From Clostridia bacterium (GTDB lineage Bacteria > Bacillota > Clostridia > Oscillospirales > CAG-272): a DNA stretch of 13,896 bases. The translations under genes and the position numbers were made by a program. The notes under the pieces were generated by a model. It was not told the origin of the DNA. It saw only the letters and a list, made by a program, of their open reading frames with translations, and did no database searches. Below are positions 7,923-13,896 of the stretch, piece by piece; the first letter of the stretch is position 1, and each line of letters starts with the position of its first letter. Location of the stretch: assembly GCA_017556845.1 (NCBI GenBank), contig JAFYMA010000073.1:1-13896 (forward strand), in the 5' to 3' direction.

Positions 7923-7938
7923 ATTTTTGATAAATATT
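7920..7938. promoter_or_regulatory. Candidate operator: 7-bp inverted repeat over the transcription start
   Basis: AATATTT (7920-7926) and AAATATT (7932-7938) are perfect inverted copies separated by 5 nt, starting in the -10 box and covering the expected +1. The position suits a repressor that would tame an otherwise very strong promoter. The stretch is AT-rich, so chance is a real alternative, and no regulator gene is visible nearby. Confidence 0.3.
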
Positions 7939-7972
7939 GATTGCGAATAATAACAGAAGGTAGGTTTATACT

Positions 7973-9508
7973 ATGTTCAGATCCCCTAATATTTCACTCA
8001 AAGATCTGCTTGGTGCAGATTATGCAAAGGCGGTATGTAACGCCGCTGTTTATAACGGATACGCTACGCCCGAGCAGGCAGAAGCTATCATATCGGAAAA
8101 GGTTGACTTTATGTCTGAGGAAAGACAGGCAGCCAACGAAAAAATGCTTTCGGACGTAGGTAAGAGCGTTGTTGATGCGTTTGAAACAGACAACAACGGT
8201 GCCGCAACCGATGCGTTTGCAAAAGCGCTGCACAAAACTATGGCTCCGCTTTCCGCAAGAGGTCTTTGCCGTATCGGTGAGGACGGAAAGGTCTACTTCA
8301 TCGGAAAGAGTGAGCATTATCACGCATCGCTCGGCCACGGCTTCGGCGGCTACAAGCTGATCGACAACGCAAGAAAGCTCGGCATACCGAACGCAACGCA
8401 CAACAACACCCGCGGATACATAACACGTCTTGCAGAGCGTGAGCTTATCAGAGCCGCAAACGGCAACGTTTCCGACGAGGAGCTTGAAAAGATCCTTGCA
8501 AGCAGAGAGCCCAAGGTCCTCAACCGCTGCATCAACCTTGAAACAGGAAGCCTTGCGTGCGAAGCAGGTCTTAAAATGATGCTGGCGAGATTTTACAAGC
8601 TCGACGGCACATTTGCAGAACCCAAATATTACGGAAAAACACCCGTATTTTTCGTAATGGCGGATATGAACGGCACAAATGAAGCAAACTATCACGGAAC
8701 TACCGTTATCGCACAGACTCTCCGCGGTCTTTGGGGCGGTTTTGCAAAAGCGGCAGAGGATGCAGGTCTTTACAAAGTAGTTCCCGTTATGATAAATGAT
8801 CTTGCTGATTTTGAAGCAAAGCTCAAGCAGTATAACAGCGGCAAGTACAAGACCGCAGGCTTCAGCCACGAGATCATTCTTATGAACTACGGTGCAATCA
8901 GACTTACAAAAGAATTTTTGCAAGGTGCATACAAGCTTTGCGCAGAATACGACACACCTACAATGTGCGATGAAATACAGTCGTGTATGTGGTATGACGG
9001 TATGTTCCTGTTCAGAAAATGGGGACTCAATCCCGACTTTGCAGTTGTCGGCAAGGGCTTCCCCGGTGGTGAATATCCCGCAAGTAAGCTGATCACAACG
9101 GCGGAGATGGACGCACTTAATCTGTTCGGCGCACTCGTTACGAACGGTCAGGAGGAGCTTGCGTCGCTTGCTTACCTTATCACTATGGAATGGTCAAAGG
9201 CTAACAACGAGCAGATCAAGAATGCAGGCGAATACTTCTATTCCGAGCTTGAAAAGCTTGCAAAGGAAAACAGCGAGCTTATAGTAAGAGCTGACGGCTT
9301 CGGTCATCTGGCAGGCTTGCGCTTTGCAAAGATCGACGAGGCGGCAAAATTTGCGCAGATACTCAACGATATGTGCATAGATATATCCGCACAGCTTTAC
9401 AAGGCGAATTGCCCGCCCGTTGTTCTCGTAAAGCCTCCGCTGATCGCATCCGAATACACGATGGATTTCCTTTGCGGAAAGATCAGAGAAGCTATAAAGC
9501 TGATGTGA
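7973..9508 (+). CDS. Class III aminotransferase-fold PLP-dependent enzyme, substrate unknown
   Basis: This is a fold-type I PLP enzyme of the class III aminotransferase group (relatives include ornithine, GABA and taurine aminotransferases and glutamate-1-semialdehyde aminomutase). Its 511 residues exceed the usual 400-460 because of an extra, mostly helical N-terminal region of about 90 residues. From about residue 98 the class III layout appears: IGEDGKVYFIG with LGHGFGG (101-126), TGSLACEAGLK (191-201, in place of SGSEANEAAIK), YHGTT (240-244, in place of FHGRT), the cofactor aspartate D333 in MCDEIQ, and the expected Schiff-base lysine K361 in VVGKGFPGGEYP. An AGG- and GAAGG-rich ribosome site precedes the ATG, and the gene is first behind a consensus promoter. 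The FGGY kinase follows after 31 nt. Being first in a sugar operon suggests an amino-sugar or sugar-derived oxo substrate, but that is inference; aminomutase or racemase activity cannot be excluded. Confidence 0.85.
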   Translation: MFRSPNISLKDLLGADYAKAVCNAAVYNGYATPEQAEAIISEKVDFMSEERQAANEKMLSDVGKSVVDAFETDNNGAATDAFAKALHKTMAPLSARGLCRIGEDGKVYFIGKSEHYHASLGHGFGGYKLIDNARKLGIPNATHNNTRGYITRLAERELIRAANGNVSDEELEKILASREPKVLNRCINLETGSLACEAGLKMMLARFYKLDGTFAEPKYYGKTPVFFVMADMNGTNEANYHGTTVIAQTLRGLWGGFAKAAEDAGLYKVVPVMINDLADFEAKLKQYNSGKYKTAGFSHEIILMNYGAIRLTKEFLQGAYKLCAEYDTPTMCDEIQSCMWYDGMFLFRKWGLNPDFAVVGKGFPGGEYPASKLITTAEMDALNLFGALVTNGQEELASLAYLITMEWSKANNEQIKNAGEYFYSELEKLAKENSELIVRADGFGHLAGLRFAKIDEAAKFAQILNDMCIDISAQLYKANCPPVVLVKPPLIASEYTMDFLCGKIREAIKLM

Positions 9509-9539
9509 TCTGAGCAAGGCAAACGAGGTTTCATCAACG

Positions 9540-10991
9540 ATGTACGTATTAGGTATAGACGTCGGAACTACGGGCACGAAAACCGTAGTTATCGGCGAGG
9601 ATAAAAAAATATGCGGCATTGCCTACCGTGAATATCCGATAGTGTCAGCACCCGGCGGAATATCCGAGCAGTGTGCTGAGGACTGGTGGGATGCAGTTGT
9701 ATACACGGTAAAGGAAAGCACGAAAAATATCGACAGATCGCAGATCGTTGCACTTTCTCTTTCCACGCAGGGTGCGACCACGGCGTTCGTTGACGAGGGC
9801 TTTAACTCTATCCGCCCTGCTATAACGTGGATGGACATTCGTGCAATGGACGAATGTCAGCTTCTTGACAGCGTTCTCGGCAAGGAGGGCATTTACGAGC
9901 GTTGCGGCTGGACTACCGACCCCGGAAGCGACGCGGCAAAGCTTTTATGGATAAAGAAAAACGAGCCTGAAGTGTTTGAAAAAGCGTTCAGCTTCGTTTC
10001 AACGATCGAATTCATAAACGAAAAGCTCACGGGAGAAAACGTCGTTGACCCCACTAACGCATCCATCCGTCAGTTCTTCAATATAAACACGGGCGTATGG
10101 GACAAGGACGTGCTTGACATAATAGGCGTTACCGAGGACAGATTGCCTCGTGTTATGCCGTCGGGAGCGTTTATCGGAACTCTGACGCAGTCTGCATCAG
10201 ATGCTCTTTGCCTTCCGAACAGCGTAAAGGTGTATAACGGGGCGCACGATCAGTACTGTGCATCCATCGGATGCGGAGCGTTGAACCCCGGAGATATGAT
10301 GCTTTCGACAGGTACTGCGTGGGTGCTTTTGGGCATAAGCGACAAGTTGACGTACTCAAAAAGCCATATAACGCCCGGCATACATCCCAAAGACGGACTT
10401 TTCGGCAACATTGCATCTCTTTCGGGCGTCGGAAACGCTATGAAATGGGTGCGTGATACGTTCGGCAGCGATTACAAAAAGCTCGACGAGGAAGCTGAAA
10501 AGCGTATGGAAAGTGCAAAGGATGTAATATTCCTGCCGTATTTTTCGGGCGCAGGATTTCCCCTCAGAGATCTTACGATGTCAGGATGCATATACGGCTT
10601 AAGACTTGGTAACGATAAATACGATATTGCAAGAGCTCTTATGGAGGGCGTCGCATTTGAAGTCCGTGCAGGACTCGAAAAATACGCAGAGCAAGGCGTT
10701 GACATAAGCAGTCTTAAGATAATGGGCGGAGCTTCAAGAAGCGATCTGTGGTGCTCGATAGTAGGCTACGTCACGGGCTGTGATATAACGAGAATGGATA
10801 ATGCAGAGGCGTGTGCGGTCGGTGCTGCCGCAATAGCATCAGCCGGCTGCGGCATGACGAACGGATATATTTCCCTTTCGGAAGGCTCAAAAATGGATCT
10901 GCCTTGCAAGGAAATATACGATTTCTACAATGAAAAATATAAAAAATATATTAAAATACGTAATGCTTTAAAGGATGTGGCAGACAAATGA
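9540..10991 (+). CDS. FGGY-family carbohydrate kinase (xylulokinase-like), substrate unknown
   Basis: FGGY kinases transfer phosphate from ATP to a ketose or polyol (xylulose, ribulose, rhamnulose, fuculose, gluconate, glycerol). The 483-residue length is normal. Visible elements: the phosphate-1 loop GIDVGTTGTK (5-14), SLSTQGATTAFVD (73-85) in the sugar-binding wall, RPAITWMDIRA (92-102) with the WxDxR motif common in xylulokinases, the catalytic base D237 in NGAHDQ, the phosphate-2 loop STGTAW (256-261), FLPYFSGAGFP (331-341) and the C-terminal signature IMGGASRSDLW (394-404) followed by the adenine-site NAEACAVGAA. The overall look is nearest to the xylulokinase/L-fuculokinase branch, but substrate cannot be read from these motifs. 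The stop overlaps the amidohydrolase start (ATGA). With the AraA-fold isomerase downstream, the simplest role is phosphorylation of the ketose product of that isomerase. Confidence 0.92.
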   Translation: MYVLGIDVGTTGTKTVVIGEDKKICGIAYREYPIVSAPGGISEQCAEDWWDAVVYTVKESTKNIDRSQIVALSLSTQGATTAFVDEGFNSIRPAITWMDIRAMDECQLLDSVLGKEGIYERCGWTTDPGSDAAKLLWIKKNEPEVFEKAFSFVSTIEFINEKLTGENVVDPTNASIRQFFNINTGVWDKDVLDIIGVTEDRLPRVMPSGAFIGTLTQSASDALCLPNSVKVYNGAHDQYCASIGCGALNPGDMMLSTGTAWVLLGISDKLTYSKSHITPGIHPKDGLFGNIASLSGVGNAMKWVRDTFGSDYKKLDEEAEKRMESAKDVIFLPYFSGAGFPLRDLTMSGCIYGLRLGNDKYDIARALMEGVAFEVRAGLEKYAEQGVDISSLKIMGGASRSDLWCSIVGYVTGCDITRMDNAEACAVGAAAIASAGCGMTNGYISLSEGSKMDLPCKEIYDFYNEKYKKYIKIRNALKDVADK

Positions 10992-12001
10992 TAGTTGATT
11001 ATTTTGAAAAAACAAAGCTTGATGAGGAATTTTATAACGAATTCATCAAGGACAGGATCCCGGAAAAGATCATTGATATGCATATGCATATCTCAGACGT
11101 GGAAATGCGTAAGAACTGTGTTGCAGATATGTCCGACTGGTCAAATCAGTGCAACTCGATAATGCGTTTTCAGGACTACGAATATTACCGCGACATTTTC
11201 TATCCCGATTCAAAGGTAGAGGCAAACGTTCTGCCCTGCGTTACAAGAGGTCTTGACGTTGTTGCAAACAACAACTATTTGTCCGAGCTTAAAAAATCGG
11301 GCAAGGCGAGATACGCTCATATGATGGTAGATCCCAACTGGGACCCCGAATTTACCGAAAAAATGCTCGTTGAGGGTGATTTTACGGGCTTCAAGCCGTA
11401 CCCCGATTTCGTTTCGGGCGTTCAGGGTGCTGAGATCGGTCTTCTTGACTTTATAAAGCCCGAGCAGCTCGCTATCGTAAATAAGTACAAAAGATCAATC
11501 GTTCTTCACTTGCCCAGAGCAGGAAGATTTCCCGATGACAACAACATAAAAGAGATCCGCTACATAAAGGATAAATTCCCCGATATCAAGCTTATAATCG
11601 CTCACGTCGGCAGATGCTATTCTATCGACTGGATAGTAAGAGCTACCGAAAAGCTCGGTGATGACCGTTACTATTTCAACTATGACTTAGCGGCACTTAT
11701 CAATCCCGTCGTATTGGAATACGTATTTGAGCATTATCCGCTTGATAAGATCATGTACGGTACGGACCTGCCTATATTCCTCTGGCACGGCAAGCGTCAG
11801 TGGACTGACGTCAAGTACATCAATATGCCGAGAGAAAACTTCCCCTTCAACAAGCACATTGAGGGCGAGGAGGCTGAATCCAAATACACGTTCTTCGTAT
11901 ACGAGCAGCTCAAGAGCATTCTTGATGCAACGTATAACGTAGGCGGAAGAAAGTTTGCCGAAGACATATTCTACAACAACGCTGTAAAGCTGTTAGGCTG
12001 A
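10988..12001 (+). CDS. Amidohydrolase-related TIM-barrel metalloenzyme (PF04909-type)
   Basis: This is a member of the amidohydrolase superfamily, of the 'amidohydrolase-related' group that includes sugar lactonases, 2-pyrone-4,6-dicarboxylate lactonase and non-oxidative decarboxylases such as ACMSD. Metal-site residues are visible in order across 337 residues: H32 and H34 in DMHMH at the end of the first barrel strand, H174 in VLHLPRAG, H206 in IIAHVGR and D260 in MYGTDLP; FKPYP at 135-139 is a further pocket candidate with K136. Sites of this kind usually hold one divalent metal. The first 25 residues form a charged helix. The start overlaps the kinase stop by 4 nt, so the two are probably co-translated, which argues that it acts on the same pathway. 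Lactonase, deaminase, hydrolase and decarboxylase are all possible; the sequence alone does not decide. Confidence 0.88.
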   Translation: MIVDYFEKTKLDEEFYNEFIKDRIPEKIIDMHMHISDVEMRKNCVADMSDWSNQCNSIMRFQDYEYYRDIFYPDSKVEANVLPCVTRGLDVVANNNYLSELKKSGKARYAHMMVDPNWDPEFTEKMLVEGDFTGFKPYPDFVSGVQGAEIGLLDFIKPEQLAIVNKYKRSIVLHLPRAGRFPDDNNIKEIRYIKDKFPDIKLIIAHVGRCYSIDWIVRATEKLGDDRYYFNYDLAALINPVVLEYVFEHYPLDKIMYGTDLPIFLWHGKRQWTDVKYINMPRENFPFNKHIEGEEAESKYTFFVYEQLKSILDATYNVGGRKFAEDIFYNNAVKLLG

Positions 12002-12022
12002 ACGAAAGGAGCTTGACTTGAT

Positions 12023-13405
12023 ATGAATAAACCGAAAATAGGCGTTTTGCCGCTTTACGTTGCTCTTTACGATCAGACGAGCCCCGACAGAAGAGTGCTT
12101 GTCAACGGCTTTTATCAGCAGATATGTATGGACCTTCGCTTCAAGGGCTTGGACGTTGTAACGACGGATATATGCTGTGTAAAGTCCGAATTTGAAAAGG
12201 CTGTTGCCGATTTTGAAAAGGCTGACGTTGATGCACTCGTTACGCTTCATCTGGCATATTCCCCATCGCTTGAATCAGCAGACGCTCTCAAGAACACAAA
12301 ATTACCCATTATCGTTCTTGATACAACGGCTCAATTCTTGTTTGACCACACCATTTCATCGTCAAAGGTCGGTGCAAACCACGGTATTCACGGCGTTCAG
12401 GATATGTGCAACCTGCTTATTCGCAACGGCAAGGATTTTCAGATCTTTGCAGGTCACTTTGAAAATTCCTCCGTTCTTGACGACGTTGCCAACGCCGCAA
12501 GAGGCGCAAAAATGGCAAAGGTGATGAAAAACGCCAAGGTCGGAAGCTTTGGCGGTCCGTTTGAAGGAATGGGTGACTTTGCTATCCACGCAGACGAATT
12601 GAAAAGCACTATCGGTATGACCGTAAAGTCCTTTGTTGACGGCGAAATGCCCGCTGTTGCAGAGGATGAAATAAAGGCAGAATACGAAAAGGATCGCGAA
12701 AGATTCGCAATGAACGGCGTGACCTACGAGCAGTATAAAGGCTCAGGCCGCACGGCTCTCGGTATCAGAAAGTGGCTTTCCGAAAACGGACTTAACGCTT
12801 TCACGATGAATTTTATGGGTGTAAACGGCGCAACACAGTTCGACTATATGCCCTTTATGGAAGCGTGCAAGGCTATGGGCGAGGGTATCGGATACGCAGG
12901 CGAAGGCGACGTTATGACAGCGGCACTCGTTTCCTCACTTTTGTCAGTATACGATGAAACATCGTTTGCTGAAATGTTCTGCCCCAACTGGCGCGATGAT
13001 ACGATATATCTGTCACATATGGGCGAATATAACGTAAAATGCGCAGGCTCAAAGCCCGATTGCAGAGTTTGCAATTTCCCCTACGGCACGAATGCAGGCA
13101 ATCCCATAAGCATGATGACGGTATTCAAGCCCGGAAATGCAGTTTACGTTTCACTTTGCCCCATCGGCAACGGCAAATACAGATTTATCCTTACCGACAC
13201 AGAGGTGCTTGAGGTTCCTTACGAAACATCGTTCAGAGATGACGTCAGCGGCTGGATGAAGGTATGCAAGCCGCTTGGAGAATTCCTTGCCGAATTCAGC
13301 CGTCTCGGCGGTATACATCACGGCGCTCTCGTTTACGGCGGTAACGTAGACGCTCTGGCTTCCTTCGGCAGAATTATGGGCTGGGAAGTTGCAATAATAA
13401 AATAA
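12023..13405 (+). CDS. L-arabinose/L-fucose isomerase-fold sugar isomerase, substrate unknown
   Basis: This protein has the layout of the L-arabinose isomerase / L-fucose isomerase fold, which interconverts aldoses and ketoses with a Mn2+ ion. Of 460 residues (E. coli AraA has 500), the N-terminal half is two Rossmann-like domains (GVLPLYVALYD at 7-17, DALVTLHLAYSPS at 70-82), and the C-terminal half carries the active site. Four positions match AraA's metal and catalytic residues with similar spacing: E294 in YAGEGD, E317 in TSFAEMF, H332 in LSHMGE and the HH pair 432-433 in GGIHHGALVYG. It is therefore likely to be a working isomerase, but too divergent for an AraA symbol. A short Cys-rich segment (C340, C347, C350) follows the catalytic His. 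An AAAGGAG ribosome site lies 11 nt before the ATG. It lies 21 nt after the amidohydrolase gene and 13 nt before the ROK kinase. Confidence 0.85.
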   Translation: MNKPKIGVLPLYVALYDQTSPDRRVLVNGFYQQICMDLRFKGLDVVTTDICCVKSEFEKAVADFEKADVDALVTLHLAYSPSLESADALKNTKLPIIVLDTTAQFLFDHTISSSKVGANHGIHGVQDMCNLLIRNGKDFQIFAGHFENSSVLDDVANAARGAKMAKVMKNAKVGSFGGPFEGMGDFAIHADELKSTIGMTVKSFVDGEMPAVAEDEIKAEYEKDRERFAMNGVTYEQYKGSGRTALGIRKWLSENGLNAFTMNFMGVNGATQFDYMPFMEACKAMGEGIGYAGEGDVMTAALVSSLLSVYDETSFAEMFCPNWRDDTIYLSHMGEYNVKCAGSKPDCRVCNFPYGTNAGNPISMMTVFKPGNAVYVSLCPIGNGKYRFILTDTEVLEVPYETSFRDDVSGWMKVCKPLGEFLAEFSRLGGIHHGALVYGGNVDALASFGRIMGWEVAIIK

Positions 13406-13418
13406 TAAGAGGAAAAGT

Positions 13419-13896
13419 ATGTACTATATAGGCGTAGATCTCGGCGGTACTAACATTGCCGCAGGTCTTGTTGATGAAAATAACAACATCGTTAAAAAAA
13501 TATCTGTTCCCACTATGCCCGAGCGCGGCAACGATGCGGTAACGGCAGATATTGCAAAGCTGATATACGATCTTTGCAAAGCAGGAAACATTGATATTTC
13601 CGAAATTGCATACGCAGGAATTGCAACACCCGGAGCAATAAACTGCGATACGGGTATGATAGACCGTGCGTGCAATCTCTATATGGAAGAATATCCTATG
13701 GTTGAAAAGCTGGCATCGCTCGTTCCCATTAAGATATATCTTGAAAACGATGCAAATGCGGCAGCTCTCGGTGAGGCTGTTGCAGGTGCGGCAAAGGGCG
13801 TTAAGGATATGATTATGATAACACTCGGTACGGGTGTAGGTGGCGGTATTGTTATAAACGGCAAGCTATACAGTGGTTTTAACTTTACGGGTGCAG
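13419..13896 (+). CDS. ROK-family sugar kinase (3' partial)
   Basis: ROK proteins are sugar kinases (glucose, fructose, N-acetylmannosamine, allose and others) or transcription repressors. The first 159 residues are present and run off the right edge. The N terminus goes straight into the phosphate loop GVDLGGTNIAAGLVD (5-19) with no helix-turn-helix domain, so this is the kinase rather than the repressor type. Other landmarks are AGIATPGAIN (66-75), the catalytic D111 in LENDANAAALGE (108-119) and the phosphate-2 loop LGTGVGGGIVINGKL (136-150). The sugar-contact segment of glucokinases (about N-x-x-W) reads NLYMEEYPM here, so glucose is not obviously the substrate. The usual zinc motif CGxxGCxE would fall beyond the window. 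An AGAGG ribosome site lies 6 nt before the ATG. It sits 13 nt after the isomerase gene and probably belongs to the same transcript. Confidence 0.93.
   Translation, partial: MYYIGVDLGGTNIAAGLVDENNNIVKKISVPTMPERGNDAVTADIAKLIYDLCKAGNIDISEIAYAGIATPGAINCDTGMIDRACNLYMEEYPMVEKLASLVPIKIYLENDANAAALGEAVAGAAKGVKDMIMITLGTGVGGGIVINGKLYSGFNFTGA

Noticed and set aside
7590..7940. 116-codon + strand frame overlapping the PBP2 tail
   Set aside because: Out-of-frame reading of the repetitive, A-rich tail region gives a Lys/Arg/Gln-rich peptide without a domain; the frame runs into the promoter.
7994..8923. 309-codon open frame on the - strand opposite the PLP enzyme gene
   Set aside because: It lies wholly antisense to a gene with clear class III motifs, shows no family motif, has a Cys/Val-rich composition typical of a reverse-complement shadow, and has no fitting ribosome site that I can see.
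1..13896. Mobile element, CRISPR array, tRNA, rRNA or riboswitch
   Set aside because: No direct-repeat array, transposase or integrase-like protein, tRNA cloverleaf or sizeable structured leader was found; gaps between genes are too short for most of these.

Overview
The window looks like a chromosomal piece from an anaerobic Firmicute of the Clostridia type, probably a gut-associated lineage. This is inferred from purine-rich Shine-Dalgarno sites, tightly overlapping same-strand genes, moderate GC, and a maf-mreB-mreC-mreD-mrdA cluster as in many Clostridia. No rRNA, tRNA, CRISPR array, insertion sequence or integrase was seen. All twelve genes lie on the + strand, and coding sequence covers almost everything; the longest non-coding gap is only 93 nt (7880-7972).

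Region 1 (about 1-7879) is a housekeeping and cell-shape operon. It holds a 5'-truncated U32-family protein of the RlhA/TrhP RNA-hydroxylation type, dUTPase (dut), the nucleotide pyrophosphatase Maf, then MreB, MreC, MreD and the elongation-specific class B penicillin-binding protein (PBP2, mrdA). Four junctions overlap or nearly touch (4 nt, 16 nt, about 26 nt apart, 11 nt), which suggests translational coupling. MreB is divergent at several nucleotide-pocket positions. PBP2 starts with TTG behind a strong Shine-Dalgarno and ends in a hydrophilic tail of about 90 residues. No rodA partner follows.

Region 2 (7880-13896, running off the right edge) is a catabolic or accessory operon. It opens with a perfect-consensus sigma-A promoter (TTGACA, 17 nt, TATAAT) with a 7-bp inverted repeat over the expected transcription start. 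The genes are a long class III aminotransferase-fold PLP enzyme, an FGGY-family sugar kinase, a PF04909-type metal-dependent amidohydrolase, an L-arabinose-isomerase-fold sugar isomerase that keeps all four recognisable catalytic residues, and a ROK-family kinase cut by the window end. Isomerase plus FGGY kinase is the classic aldose to ketose to ketose-phosphate logic. The aminotransferase and amidohydrolase are not part of any standard pentose or deoxyhexose route I recognise, so this is the best candidate for an undescribed pathway, perhaps for an amino sugar, a sugar acid or lactone, or another modified sugar. No transporter, regulator or aldolase is visible inside the window; these would have to lie beyond the right edge or elsewhere.

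Three proteins (MreB, FGGY kinase, ROK kinase) share the actin/hexokinase ATPase fold, but they serve unrelated roles.
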